Source of the DNA: Zhongshania aliphaticivorans
GTDB taxonomy: Bacteria; Pseudomonadota; Gammaproteobacteria; Pseudomonadales; Spongiibacteraceae
DNA: 64,000 nt
Assembly (NCBI RefSeq): GCF_001586255.1
Contig: NZ_CP014544.1
Span: 248,001 to 312,000, forward strand
Direction of reading: 5' to 3'
A model generated the notes under the pieces. That model had not been told where the DNA came from and ran no database searches. It was given only the letters and a program-made list of their open reading frames with translations. Shown one piece after another: positions 18,841 through 28,510 of the stretch (within the stretch, counting starts at the first letter, position 1; every line of letters begins with the position of its first letter). The translations under genes were made by a program, and so were the position numbers.

Positions 18841-18914
18841 CAGACGTGTGTCGTCTGACGCTTTGGTCGTTTCTTAATTAAACTGTAGTTATCAAAGAAT
18901 AAAAGAGGGCGTAT

Positions 18915-19937
18915 ATGAAACTCGGATTACATCTTGGCTACTGGCAAAAAAATCCAACCGATCGTTTTATTGAACTAGCCCAAAAAGCCGAAGCGTTTGG
19001 GTTTGATTCGGTGTTTACCGCTGAGGCCTATGGCTCAGATTGTTTTACGCCGCTGTCCGCAATTGCGGTATCCACCAGTAAAATTCGCTTGTGTACTGGG
19101 GTCATGCAAATTTCGGCAAGAACACCCGTGTGCGCGGCAATGTCGGCGCTAACCTTGGATCATATTTCCAATGGCCGCCTTTGTTTGGGGGTTGGGGTTT
19201 CTGGTCCGCAGGTTGTTGAGGGTTGGTATGGTCAACCTTTCAAACGTCCACTTGAGCGTACTCGCGAGTGGCTGGATATTTTTCAGCAAGTCATTGCCCG
19301 CGAGGCTCCAGTTGCGCTAAATGGGGAGCAATACAAGCTGCCCTATGATGGCCCCAATAATCTTCATTTAGGTAAGCCGCTAAAGAGCATCACTCACCCA
19401 CTGCGTAAAAAGATTCCGGTATTTTTGGGCGCCGAAGGCCCTAAAAACATCGCCTTGGCGGCAGAGCGATTTGACGGTTGGATGCCAATCTTTGTCTCGC
19501 CCTATCGTATGAATATTTTTGACGATAGCTTGGCGAGTAAGCCAGAAGGCTTCGAGATTAATGCGATGGTGAATTGCATTGTGAACGATAATCTTGAAGA
19601 GGCTATGTATCCAGGCAAAATGACCATGGCCTTGTATTTAGGTGGTATGGGAGCCAAGAAAGACAATTTCCATAAAAACCTAATGGGTCGTATGGGTTTT
19701 GGTGACGAAGCACAAAAAGTGCAAGACCTTTGGTATGCCGGTAAGCATGACGAAGCCATCAAGGCCGTGCCAGATGCCCTGGTTGATGAGATTTCATTGC
19801 TAGGTCCTAAAGAGCGAATCCGCGAACGCCTGCAAGATTGGAAAAAGTCTGACGTAACAACATTGATGATTGGCCATGCCGATAATTTTGATGTCTCTGT
19901 AAAGACGATGGAATTTATTGCTGGGGAAGTGGTTTAG
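18915..19937 (+). CDS. Luciferase-like (LLM class) flavin-dependent oxidoreductase 2
   Basis: The 340-residue protein opens MKLGLHLGYW and shows the luciferase-like barrel elements AQKAEAFGFDSVFTAEAYGSD, TSKIRLCTGVMQISARTP, SNGRLCLGVGVSGPQVVEGWYG and PVFLGAEGPKNIALAAERFDGWMP. This order resembles the F420-dependent oxidoreductase subgroup of the family, though FMN use is possible. It follows a repeat island and stands alone, 356 bp ahead of a TonB-dependent receptor on the same strand. Function beyond family level is not recognisable. Confidence 0.87.
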   Translation: MKLGLHLGYWQKNPTDRFIELAQKAEAFGFDSVFTAEAYGSDCFTPLSAIAVSTSKIRLCTGVMQISARTPVCAAMSALTLDHISNGRLCLGVGVSGPQVVEGWYGQPFKRPLERTREWLDIFQQVIAREAPVALNGEQYKLPYDGPNNLHLGKPLKSITHPLRKKIPVFLGAEGPKNIALAAERFDGWMPIFVSPYRMNIFDDSLASKPEGFEINAMVNCIVNDNLEEAMYPGKMTMALYLGGMGAKKDNFHKNLMGRMGFGDEAQKVQDLWYAGKHDEAIKAVPDALVDEISLLGPKERIRERLQDWKKSDVTTLMIGHADNFDVSVKTMEFIAGEVV

Positions 19938-19949
19938 TTTTTCGGCTGC

Positions 19950-20160
19950 TTAACGCTTGGCGGGAGACGGAAGATGCAAAACCACCGAGCAATTTTTACT
20001 TCGTCGATAAATAGACTCCTGCCTTCGCAGGAGTGACGAAAAAATAAATTTACAGTGCTTGCTGTTATGCTTGCGCAGGAGTGACGAATGTTTATTCGAG
20101 GTCATACCTGCGTAGGCAGGTATCCATGTGAGCGTAGCGAATGCCCTTAGGTGTCTGACT
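19950..20160. repeat. Repeat segment and leader before the TonB receptor
   Basis: The segment begins with CTTGGCGGGAGACGG (19956-19970), a motif that also borders repeats at 26577, 30012, 31118 and 40242. It contains three CCTGC/GCAGG hairpins up to about 20130. The remaining 130 bp to the receptor start contain a small hairpin CATCC-AAAC-GGATG near 20185 and the receptor ribosome binding site GAGGG. No gene is supported. Confidence 0.75.
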
Positions 20161-20292
20161 TCCACGCTCTTAGCATCCCTTCATCCAAACGGATGATTCT
20201 TTCTGAGATTTATGTCGCTACGCTACATATCTTTAGATTCGTGTTATTTCAAATAATAAAATGGGTTCGTCAGAGAATCCGAGGGTAAGTTT

Positions 20293-22869
20293 ATGGCCAT
20301 GGATCACGTTTCGCGTGGGGTGTTATTGGGCCTGGCGGTCACCGTATTTTCCTCATCGCCGCATGCGGCGGAGGTAGTTGGCGAAAAAAGGAGCTTATCT
20401 TCTGCACTCGAAGAAGTGCTTGTTACGGCACGAAAGCGCGCCGAAAACATCCAAGAAACACCGGTGGCGGTGACGGCTATCAGCGGCGACGATTTGCGTG
20501 CGCAGGGTATTTTAAGCACGTCGGAGCTGAGCAAGTCAGTGCCGAGTTTGCAGATAAACGACAGCACCGCGCCGCAGATTTTTATTCGCGGTATTGGCCA
20601 GCGAGCGCCAATGGCACGTTTTGATCCCTCGGTCAGTGTTTACCTCGACGGTATTTTTATTCCCCGCCCTGACGGCCAGCTTTTAGACACCATTGATATT
20701 GAAAGTGTGCAGGTGTTGCGAGGTCCCCAAGGGACTTTGTTTGGTAAAAACAATACTGGTGGCGCTCTGGTATTCACCTTAATTAAGCCGGGCGAGGAGC
20801 CCGGTGGTTATGTTGAAGGCGCCTTGGGAAATTACGGTGAACAGCGAGTTCGCGCGGCGCTGGATATGCCGGTCAGTGATGAGTTCTTAACGCGGCTGGC
20901 GCTGGCCAGTCATCGCCGCGATGGTTTTTTGCGTGACCCGTCCTCGTCGAACAACCAATCGGTAGATCGGCTCTCGGCAATATTCCAGACTCGCTGGTTG
21001 GCTTCCGACGCAATTACCTTAGACACCATGACGTTTTTGGGTAAAACGCGTGAGCGGTTTCCGTCGTATCATTGCTCGGTTATTAATGAAGACGCCTTGT
21101 TCATAAACGGCTTGGGAATATTGTGGCCGGGCGATACTGATCCCAGTAATCCCAGCGCTTATCAAGATAACTGCAAGGCCAATGATCGCGACAGCCTGCC
21201 AGATTTAGTGACCAATCAAGGGCCAACGCAGCATCAAATTAAGCATCAAGATACCTTAATGTTTGGCGCCACCCTGAATTGGGAGCTGAATGAGAATCAC
21301 AGTTTGAAAACGATTCTTGGGTACCGCGATGCTATTAAAAAAGGACCACAGCAGACGGCTGACGAAGGTGGCCCAGAGCCCTTTTTGCGTGGCATTGTCT
21401 TGGATGATGCCGACCAAGAGTCCTTAACCCTAGAATTGCAATTAAACGGTCAATTTTTTGATGGCGCAGTGGAATATGCCACGGGCGTGTTCTGGCAAGA
21501 CGAGTTTAAATCTGAACGTTATTTGTTGAGTAGTCCGCTAGTGGGTATCGATGCGATCAATCTTGCTCAGCTTGCGGCGGGCCGTGTACCCGACGCGTCA
21601 CTGATTCCGCCGGGCGGCAGTGCGCCGCCAATTGTCGGCGCATTAGTGCCCTTAGACACATTGCAAGATTTCGATATTGACGGTGAGACGCTCGCCATAT
21701 TTACCCAAGCGACATGGCACATAAATGAGCATTTTGAACTGACCCTCGGTGGGCGCTATACCGAGGAAGATCGGCAGTCGGAACTGATTACCCGCACCTC
21801 AGACCTGGCGGCAGTCACCGATATCGTGAGCGCCGATCCACGTTTCCTTACCCTAGATCCCGCTATGGGTTTACTTACCTATTTAGGCGTTTGGGCGGAA
21901 GATCCGATCAGTCTGGCTAACAATATTTTGAAGGCATCGGTCAGTGGCGAAGTTGGCTCACCTCTGGGGGCGCCGGTTCGCGATTATATGGATAGTACTT
22001 TTAAAGAGTTTACACCAATGGCCTCGGGCTCTTGGTTGGTGCCTGATGCCTGGTTAGATGGCAGTTTTATCAGCTCGGGTATGGCCTACGCTACCTTGAG
22101 TAATGGTTTTAAATCCGGTTTTCACGAGCCCAGCGGCGTAGATGGTTTGTTAGTGGTGGAGCCTGAGTCACTGGAAAACAGGGAGATTGGTTTTAAGGTC
22201 GATGCACTAGAGCATTCACTACGCGTAAACGTTGCACTGTATTCAATGACCTTTGAAAATATGCAGCTAATCACCGTGGGTTTGGACTCGGCCAATAGCT
22301 TGGTGGTGACCTCTCAGAATGCCGGCAAGTCGATGATTGAAGGTGGCGAGATTGAGATTTTATGGCTGCCGAGCCCGGAAATGTTGGTGTCGCTAACCTA
22401 CAGTAATAATAACTATAAGTTTTTGGAGTTTGACGATGTCGCGTTAACGCCACTGGCCGTCAGCGGCGAAAAAGTGGTGCTGGATCGCAGTGATGAAGAG
22501 TTTGCCGTGTCGCCCCGTCAGTCTGCCTCCTTGGGTGTGCAATACACCATCGTTAGCGATATTGGCTTAATTGTTCCGCGCTTCGACCTTAGCTATAAAG
22601 GCGAGACCTATATGGGCTTTGATGACGGTTCTTGGGAGGTGACTAAAACAAATCCCGGTGCAGTCTATGCCGATGATTATATATTGCTTGATGCGCGTCT
22701 GAGCTGGACCAATATAAATGATGACCTGAGCATTGCCGCCTATGTTAAAAACCTAACGGATGAGCGCTATGACATTGGCGCAGTTGCTACCGGTGAATCC
22801 TTGGGTACCTTTGCGCGGGTGTTGGGCGAGCCGCGCTTCTACGGTGTTGAAGTGCGCAAGACGTTTTGA
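20293..22869 (+). CDS. TonB-dependent outer-membrane receptor
   Basis: This 858-residue outer-membrane receptor imports a large substrate using TonB energy. A signal peptide ends near PHAAEV, followed by a TonB box-like LEEVLVTARKR and the plug domain (ETPVAVTAISGDDL to RGPQGTLFGKNNTGGAL). The beta-barrel contains the usual TonB-dependent receptor motifs such as FTQATWHINEHFELTLGGRYTEEDR and ends in a C-terminal phenylalanine (VEVRKTF). The plug GTLFGKNNTGGA pattern is common in catabolic receptors of marine and sphingomonad-like bacteria. The substrate is unknown; location among P450 and luciferase-like genes suggests a hydrophobic organic compound. Confidence 0.93.
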   Translation: MAMDHVSRGVLLGLAVTVFSSSPHAAEVVGEKRSLSSALEEVLVTARKRAENIQETPVAVTAISGDDLRAQGILSTSELSKSVPSLQINDSTAPQIFIRGIGQRAPMARFDPSVSVYLDGIFIPRPDGQLLDTIDIESVQVLRGPQGTLFGKNNTGGALVFTLIKPGEEPGGYVEGALGNYGEQRVRAALDMPVSDEFLTRLALASHRRDGFLRDPSSSNNQSVDRLSAIFQTRWLASDAITLDTMTFLGKTRERFPSYHCSVINEDALFINGLGILWPGDTDPSNPSAYQDNCKANDRDSLPDLVTNQGPTQHQIKHQDTLMFGATLNWELNENHSLKTILGYRDAIKKGPQQTADEGGPEPFLRGIVLDDADQESLTLELQLNGQFFDGAVEYATGVFWQDEFKSERYLLSSPLVGIDAINLAQLAAGRVPDASLIPPGGSAPPIVGALVPLDTLQDFDIDGETLAIFTQATWHINEHFELTLGGRYTEEDRQSELITRTSDLAAVTDIVSADPRFLTLDPAMGLLTYLGVWAEDPISLANNILKASVSGEVGSPLGAPVRDYMDSTFKEFTPMASGSWLVPDAWLDGSFISSGMAYATLSNGFKSGFHEPSGVDGLLVVEPESLENREIGFKVDALEHSLRVNVALYSMTFENMQLITVGLDSANSLVVTSQNAGKSMIEGGEIEILWLPSPEMLVSLTYSNNNYKFLEFDDVALTPLAVSGEKVVLDRSDEEFAVSPRQSASLGVQYTIVSDIGLIVPRFDLSYKGETYMGFDDGSWEVTKTNPGAVYADDYILLDARLSWTNINDDLSIAAYVKNLTDERYDIGAVATGESLGTFARVLGEPRFYGVEVRKTF

Positions 22870-22959
22870 AGTCGCGCAGTATATGAAGGGGCTACAAAAC
22901 GTAAAATATCGGAGGTCGTGGTGCTGAATGCCTAGCACAAGAGCTTTGTCGCTGAGTCT

Positions 22960-23065
22960 TGATCCGCACTCTGTCGTTGAAATAGACTCCTGCCTGCGCA
23001 GGAGTGACGAATGATTGATTGGTGTCATCCCTGCGCAGGCAGGGATCCATGTGAGCGCAGCGAAT
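22960..23065. repeat. Single REPIN-like doublet
   Basis: One doublet lies between the convergent receptor and lipase genes, with hairpins CTCCTGC/GCAGGAG near 22988 and TCCCTGC/GCAGGGA near 23028. Its position between two convergent stop codons would allow it to act as a transcription end, which is inference. Confidence 0.75.
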
Positions 23066-23100
23066 AGCCTTTTGTTCGTTCGCTGCCCAATTCCATATAA

Positions 23101-24156
23101 CTATCGCGGTATGGGCTTTGTTGCATAGCTCCGCAGTGGCGGTTCTTCGCTTACTAGTTGAGCGTCGGGGAAGCCCTGCGCCGGTTCGCTGCCAAAGACG
23201 CTGGCAAAATCTTCTAACAGTGTTGCGGAGAGCGCTTGATCTGGTAGTGGCAGGAGCCCGCATAGCTCGGCACCACCGGCGCGCTCAACATTGGCCGGGC
23301 CAGTATTGCTCAGTGCATCTAAGGTTAATTCAAAGGTAAAGCGGTCGCTGAGGCCAATGGTTATGTGGTCGACGATTCGCCCCGTACACACATCTTGAAT
23401 CAGGGTGTTGCTGACTCTGGGGTTGCTCATGCCAAAGTCCAGAGCGGCAGTTGGCTCCGGTTCATAGGGCTGTACTAGCTCATCCATCATTGTATAAATA
23501 TTGCTGTAATCTATATTGCCCGGTGTTTCGTCGCCGCTGTTTAAGGCGGTGATAAATGCTGAGTCTTGGGCCATTTGGAAGGCCGCCGCGGGCAGGGGTA
23601 GGGGCAGGGCGCCAGTCAGGACGGAGGGCGACATTTGGGTGCCGTGATGGGGCGCCGCCAAGCTGACAATGTCATCTACCATGGGGCGTAAACTGGGCCA
23701 CCAGGTTACCGCCCAGCGTGGATGTAAGCCGCCCTGGCTGTGACCAATCATGTCAATTTTACGGCCGGTATCGGCGTGAATTTGCCGCACAGCGTTCACA
23801 ATATATTCAACGGAGGTTTGTAAATCATTAAGGCCGCGATCTGGGTAGGTGACGATACAAACGTCGTAACCGCGTTCTTCCAATAATGGCTTGTAGCTCC
23901 AGTTGTATTGTTCTTCGCCGTGGGTGAAGGTGCCGTGCACTAGCAATACCACCTCGGTGGCGGGGTGACTCAGTTCGCCGCAAACGAGGCCCGCGTTCAA
24001 GGTGGCGATGTCTGTTGTTAACGCCGGGTCGCTATTACTCGCGCCATTTGCTGGCGGGCTGCTTCGGGTGCTACTTGTGCTGCTGCCACCACATGCGGCA
24101 AGTATGGCGCAGCTAAGTACCGCTGCTGTTGCCTGCAGAAAATTCGTTTTAGTCAT
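23101..24156 (-). CDS. Lipoprotein lipase/esterase, alpha/beta hydrolase
   Basis: The 351-residue protein has a lipoprotein signal peptide ending in LAAC with the lipidated cysteine at residue 22. A serine- and glycine-rich linker follows, then an alpha/beta-hydrolase domain. It shows the oxyanion strand VVLLVHGTFTHGEEQ, the nucleophile elbow GHSQGG and a later histidine in the IVDHITIG stretch. The layout resembles triacylglycerol lipases of the lipase-B/PHA-depolymerase-like type. It would sit on an outer-membrane leaflet or in the periplasm. Its CGGSSTSS start is shared with the lipoprotein at 42142. Substrate is not known. Confidence 0.85.
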   Translation of the reverse strand: MTKTNFLQATAAVLSCAILAACGGSSTSSTRSSPPANGASNSDPALTTDIATLNAGLVCGELSHPATEVVLLVHGTFTHGEEQYNWSYKPLLEERGYDVCIVTYPDRGLNDLQTSVEYIVNAVRQIHADTGRKIDMIGHSQGGLHPRWAVTWWPSLRPMVDDIVSLAAPHHGTQMSPSVLTGALPLPLPAAAFQMAQDSAFITALNSGDETPGNIDYSNIYTMMDELVQPYEPEPTAALDFGMSNPRVSNTLIQDVCTGRIVDHITIGLSDRFTFELTLDALSNTGPANVERAGGAELCGLLPLPDQALSATLLEDFASVFGSEPAQGFPDAQLVSEEPPLRSYATKPIPR

Positions 24157-24233
24157 AGGGCATAACCTTGTTTCATTTTTTATAAGTTATAGAGCGTGGG
24201 GCAGTTGCGGTCTGTGAACTGTATAGCAATTGA

Positions 24234-24265
24234 GGCTAAAAGTTATAGGGTGATAACTTTTAGCC
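24234..24265. terminator. Strong hairpin between rlmJ and the lipase gene
   Basis: The arms at 24234-24246 (GGCTAAAAGTTAT) and 24253-24265 are perfect 13-bp reverse complements with a 6-nt loop. The hairpin follows the rlmJ stop on the minus strand. No clear U-run follows on that strand, so termination is plausible but not certain. Confidence 0.5.
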
Positions 24266-24315
24266 TGTTTCGGCGGGCATGGTCGTAAAATTTAGCTGGG
24301 GCTTTCAGGCGAGTA

Positions 24316-25155
24316 TTATGGAGTCGCTGAATTTAATTCAAATTGACTGTGTTCACCGTCGCCAAGTAGCTGTTCGAGAATCGGCATCACTTCTGTGAGC
24401 TGATTGGCCAGTTGCCACGGTGGGTTAATGACAAACATCGCGCTGCCAAACATGCCGTGCTCGCCTGCTGGCGCTTGTACTGTTAGTTTTACGTGGAGGT
24501 AATTCTTGGGTGACAGTGCCTTTAAACGCCGACCTAAATCCGTGGATTCATCGCGCGGTATCAGTGGGTACCACAGCGCGTACACCCCATTGGGGAAGCG
24601 GCGCTGGCTGTCTTTAAGCGCAGTAATGACATTGCGATAGTCGTTTTTGTCTTCATACGGCGGGTCAATTAAGACCAGCGCGCGCTTGCTGGGTGGCGGT
24701 AGCAGGGCTTTTAGACCGGCAAAGCCATCGGCGTCGTTGATGCGAGCGCTGTGGTGAAAGCGCTTACGCAGATTTTCGTGGTCGTTGGGGTGTAGCTCAA
24801 ATAAATGGGCTTTGTCTTGCTCGCGCAGTAATTGCAGGGCGATAGCGGGGGAGCCGGGGTAGCCTTCGGCCTCGCCTTTACAGCAGGCGTCGATGACCTC
24901 GAGATAGCGCTGTAGCGGCGCGGGAAAATCTTGGCCACTGGTGGCGCTGCGCAGTTTGGCGATGCCGCTGTCGAACTCGCGATTTTGCGCGCTAAATGCG
25001 CTGGCAAAATGATAAAAGCCCGCACCGGCATGGGTATCGATATAAGACACCGCGGTGGGCTTTTGCTGTAAATAGTCTAAGCACAATACCTGCACTAGGT
25101 GTTTCAACACGTCGGCATGGTTGCCAGCGTGAAAGCCGTGACGGTAACTGAGCAT
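24316..25155 (-). CDS. rlmJ: 23S rRNA (adenine(2030)-N6)-methyltransferase
   Basis: RlmJ methylates A2030 of 23S rRNA using SAM. The 279-residue protein begins MLSYRHGFHAGNHADVLKH, a hallmark of the family, and contains the SAM region THAGAGFYHF and the N6-methyltransferase motif DPPYEDK. Length matches E. coli RlmJ (about 280 residues). It lies 33 bp downstream of fbp on the same strand and may be co-transcribed. Confidence 0.94.
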   Translation of the reverse strand: MLSYRHGFHAGNHADVLKHLVQVLCLDYLQQKPTAVSYIDTHAGAGFYHFASAFSAQNREFDSGIAKLRSATSGQDFPAPLQRYLEVIDACCKGEAEGYPGSPAIALQLLREQDKAHLFELHPNDHENLRKRFHHSARINDADGFAGLKALLPPPSKRALVLIDPPYEDKNDYRNVITALKDSQRRFPNGVYALWYPLIPRDESTDLGRRLKALSPKNYLHVKLTVQAPAGEHGMFGSAMFVINPPWQLANQLTEVMPILEQLLGDGEHSQFELNSATP

Positions 25156-25188
25156 GGTGGTAAATCTCGTTAGATGCGCTGAAAAAAC

Positions 25189-26163
25189 TCAGCGCTGGTG
25201 GTAGTCAACGCAAATTTTAACTTCACTTGCCGCGCCGAGAATAACCGGAACCCGCTGGTGAATATGCTCGGGTTGAATGTCGAGAATTTTGCCTTCAGGT
25301 GTCCATACTTCACCGCCCGCCTGTTCAACCAAAAAGCCCATGGGATTGGCTTCGTACATTAGGCGTAATTTACCGGCTTGCTCTGGTTTGCGGCTGTCCC
25401 AGGGGTAGGTGAATAAGCCACCCCGACACAGAATGCGGTGAACATCTGCCACCATTGCGGCCACCCAGCGCATATTAAAGTCTTTGCCCCGTGGGCCTTC
25501 TTTGCCGAGGAGCAGGTCGCTAATGTAGTGCTGCATGCCAGCAACCCAGTGGCGCTGGTTAGACATATTGATAGAAAATTCTTTGGCCTCGACCGGAATG
25601 CTGATGTCAGCTTCGGTGAGCAGGTAGCGGTTTTGATCTTGGTCTAGGGTAAACATGGCCACGCCATTGCCCGTACTTAATACCAGCATGACCGAGGGGC
25701 CGTACAAGATATAACCTGCGGCGGCTTGTTGGCGACCCGGCTGTAAAAAGTCTTGCTCGGTGACCGCAGCGCTTCCAGTGTGGGGCAGCACCGAGAATAT
25801 GGTGCCGACCATGCTGTTAATGTCGATATTCGACGAGCCATCTAAGGGGTCAAAGGTGACCAGGTACTGGCCGTCGGTGTGGCAGGCAAGCACATCGGGC
25901 TCTTCTTCTGAGGCTAGGCCGCGAACCGCCGGTAAGGCGGCTAGGGCTTCTTTAATCAAATCATTGGCGATAACGTCGAGCTTCTTTTGGTCCTCGCCCT
26001 GTACGTTTTCTGCACCGGCAGCGCCGAGCACACCGGCCAATGCGCCTTTTGCTAAAGCTTGGCTAATGGTGACGCTGACCTCGGCAAGGCCAAGAATGAC
26101 TGATTGAAGTTCATTGGGTACAGCGGCGTTGGAAAGAAATTCGGGGAGGGCTGTTCTGCTCAT
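25189..26163 (-). CDS. fbp: Fructose-1,6-bisphosphatase class 1
   Basis: This enzyme hydrolyses fructose-1,6-bisphosphate in gluconeogenesis. The metal and phosphate motifs LASEEEPD and [20 protein letters not shown] are present, along with the C-terminal [16 protein letters not shown]. The frame extends to 26214, but the ATG at 26163 ([10 protein letters not shown]) fits the family start and gives 324 residues. Together with tkt, pgk and fba elsewhere in the window it indicates active gluconeogenesis, but it is a separate unit. Confidence 0.94.
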   Translation of the reverse strand: MSRTALPEFLSNAAVPNELQSVILGLAEVSVTISQALAKGALAGVLGAAGAENVQGEDQKKLDVIANDLIKEALAALPAVRGLASEEEPDVLACHTDGQYLVTFDPLDGSSNIDINSMVGTIFSVLPHTGSAAVTEQDFLQPGRQQAAAGYILYGPSVMLVLSTGNGVAMFTLDQDQNRYLLTEADISIPVEAKEFSINMSNQRHWVAGMQHYISDLLLGKEGPRGKDFNMRWVAAMVADVHRILCRGGLFTYPWDSRKPEQAGKLRLMYEANPMGFLVEQAGGEVWTPEGKILDIQPEHIHQRVPVILGAASEVKICVDYHQR

Positions 26164-26312
26164 GCAAGAAATTCCGGTAGCGGGCATCAGCGGTCTATTA
26201 TGCCATTGGCGCACTCGTTAAGACAGTTAAGCCGTGTTTGCATGACCTGTAGCAGTGTTTTAACGTATAGATTCTGGTTTTGAAACTGTTCAAGGTCGAC
26301 AAGGAGGTCACC

Positions 26313-26570
26313 ATGAAATACCCCATTGCGCTGTTGAGCGCGGTGTTAACAATTGCTGCGCCAGCTCAGGCCGCCGACTGGCGAGCATGCCGTGCCAAGA
26401 AAGTCGAAGTTGTTCGTTTAGAGCAGGCCCTGGGTGCGGGTAAAAAGCTTAAAGGCTACGCCAGTGGTGCGGCAATGAAAAAGGCGCGCCGGGCAAAGGA
26501 AGATTGGCTGTGGAAACACTGCCGCAGCTACTCGCGGCGATTGCGGGATGTTGAGCGAGATATGATGTGA
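26313..26570 (+). CDS. Small exported basic protein
   Basis: The 85-residue product has a signal peptide (MKYPIALLSAVLTIAAPAQA, cleavage before ADW) and a short mature part rich in lysine and arginine with two cysteines (ACRAK and KHCRSY). The ATG at 26313 is chosen over an in-frame start at 26280 because it follows a perfect AAGGAGG and begins the signal peptide. I do not recognise the family. The two cysteines could form a disulphide in the periplasm. It is a single-gene unit divergent from fbp. Confidence 0.7.
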   Translation: MKYPIALLSAVLTIAAPAQAADWRACRAKKVEVVRLEQALGAGKKLKGYASGAAMKKARRAKEDWLWKHCRSYSRRLRDVERDMM

Positions 26571-26589
26571 GCTGCTTAAGGCTTGGCGG

Positions 26590-27530
26590 GAGACACGCTA
26601 GAGCAGTCTTGGTGTATTAGTTTGTCTTAAGTGCAGAGCAATACCGACTTCGTTGCTGGGATGGGCCCCTGCCTTCGCAGGGGCGACTGGGAGTTTTTGT
26701 GGGAGCGGGCACTGCACTGCAGTGTAATTTACTTGGGTCATACCTGCGCAGAAAGCTATCCGTTTAAACGCGGTAGAGTATTGCTTTTGCGGAATGTCTA
26801 ATGGGGTTGGCCGTGTAGTGGTTGGCCTTCATGTATTAGTTTGCCTTAAGTGCAGAATGATACCGGCTTCGTTGCTGGGATGGGCCCCTGCCTCCGCAGG
26901 GGCGACGCTGGAGTCTTTGTGGGAGCGTGATCGGCACGTCATACCTGCGCAGACAGCTATCCGTTTAAGCGTCGCAGAGTATTGCTTTTGCGGAATGTCT
27001 AATGGGGTTGGTCGTGTAGTGGTTGGCCTTGATTTATTAGTTTGTCTTAAGCGCAGAGTGATACCGGCTTCGTTTCTGGGATGGGCCCCTGCCTTCGCAG
27101 GGGCGACGCCTGGGTTTTTGTGGGAGGGTGATCGGCACTGCAAAGTGATTTATTTGGGTCATACCTGCGTAGACAGCCATCCGTTTAAGCGTGGCAGAGT
27201 ATTGCTTTTGCGGAATGTTTAATGGGGTCGGCCGTGTAGTGGTCGGTCTTGGTGTATTAGTTTGTCTTAAGCGCAGAGTGATACCGGCTTCGTTGCTGGG
27301 ATGGGCCCCTGCCTTCGCAGGGGCGACGCGGGAGTTATTGTGGGGGCGGGCACTGCACTGCAGTGTAATATACTTGGGCCACACCTGCGCGAAAGCTATC
27401 CGTTTAAACGCGGCAGCGTATTAATTTCGTCACTCCTGCGAAGGCAGGAGTCTATCTCAGCAACGAAGCGGCTATTTCCAGCCGCTTAATGCGAAGTAAC
27501 GTGCCGGAGTGGAGGCGCGCGCCTTCTGTC
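26590..27530. repeat. Repeat island 7: 200-220-bp tandem array
   Basis: TATTAGTTTG recurs at 26615, 26834, 27035 and 27255, so units are 219, 201 and 220 bp. Each unit has one CCCCTGC/GCAGGGG hairpin and a second half-hairpin in which the mirrored arm has decayed (CATACCTGCGCAGA). A linker with GCTATCCGTTTAA and GTTGGCCGTGTAGTGGTTGG separates them. The unit family is clearly related to, but distinct from, the other islands. The island ends with a normal half-unit at 27430-27465. Frames of up to 142 residues are repeat translations. Confidence 0.87.
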
Positions 27531-27537
27531 CAGCTAT

Positions 27538-28416
27538 TTATCGCCCGGCCAGCATATTCGCCAAGCGATCTACCTCAGCAACGTCGGCCGTTGCTGGCAC
27601 GAGCTGAATTTCATCGCAGCCAAGGGCCTCGATGGCCGCAATGCCATCTTTAATGGCCATAGGGTCATGCATGGTCATTGTTTTGGCGACCTTGCGGGCC
27701 TCCGGTTCGCCAAAGGTTTTTAAATAATCGAAAACGTATTGCTCAAGATTTCCTTGGGCGCCGTCGGCTAGGGAGTACCAAAAGCCACCAAGCCGATAAG
27801 GCTTTTGTTCGCGCTCAGCGTTTGCCCAAGCGGTGTCGGCAGAGGTGAAAAAGTGGTTTATGAGATCCGCATTGCCGTCCATTGCAAAGCCGTAGAGACC
27901 GTCTGCCCACTTAGATACCCGCTGAATACTTTTGGGGCCCATGGCGCCAACTAATATCGGTGGGCCACCGGCCTGAATAGGGGTGGGGCCGATTTCTTCA
28001 AAACCCTCTAATAACTCACCGCGCCAGATTTTCTTCATGGTGGCGATTTGATCGTCCATGCGTTGAAAGCGGTTTGCCATACTCGCGCCAAGGGCTTCGT
28101 AGTCTTTCTCGCGGCCGCCTACGCCCACCGTCAGGGTAACGCGGCCTTCAGAGAGAATGTCGAGGGTGGCGATTTCTTTGGCAGCCTGCACGGCGCTGTG
28201 CATCGGCAGTACGTAAAGCGCCGGAATAATTCTAACGCGCTCGGTAGATGCGGCGGCAAAAGCGAGGATATTGCGCATCTCATAGCTGTGACCGGTAATA
28301 CGTTCACCGCAAGACAGGCTGTGGAATGGGCCTTGGTCAATGATGCGACACCAGTCTTTAAAATCTTGGCGACGAATTCCGCGCTGCATATAGGGAAGGC
28401 AAACACCAATTTTCAT
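27538..28416 (-). CDS. Luciferase-like (LLM class) flavin-dependent oxidoreductase 3
   Basis: The 292-residue protein has luciferase-like barrel motifs: MKIGVCLPYMQRG, TERVRIIPALYVLPMH, SEGRVTLTVGVGGREKDYEALG, GGPPILVGAMGPKSIQRVSKWADGLYGF, and a C-terminal IEALGCDEIQLVPATAD. It belongs to the same superfamily as the genes at 14326 and 18915 but is clearly a separate subgroup. It is divergent from the zntB-like gene. Cofactor and substrate are not predictable. Confidence 0.86.
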   Translation of the reverse strand: MKIGVCLPYMQRGIRRQDFKDWCRIIDQGPFHSLSCGERITGHSYEMRNILAFAAASTERVRIIPALYVLPMHSAVQAAKEIATLDILSEGRVTLTVGVGGREKDYEALGASMANRFQRMDDQIATMKKIWRGELLEGFEEIGPTPIQAGGPPILVGAMGPKSIQRVSKWADGLYGFAMDGNADLINHFFTSADTAWANAEREQKPYRLGGFWYSLADGAQGNLEQYVFDYLKTFGEPEARKVAKTMTMHDPMAIKDGIAAIEALGCDEIQLVPATADVAEVDRLANMLAGR

Positions 28417-28510
28417 GAGCTATCCTTGTAGTGTTATTTTTATTGCACTATTGCTGTGCGACATTTATGACAGCCGCATTGTTAGGCGGTGACCTGTTGT
28501 GCGATTATCG

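Noticed and set aside
26794-27424. Frames of 142 and 115 residues on opposite strands in repeat island 7
   Set aside because: Both strands are open over the same repeats, and the sequence is periodic with the 200-220-bp unit, so these are repeat translations.
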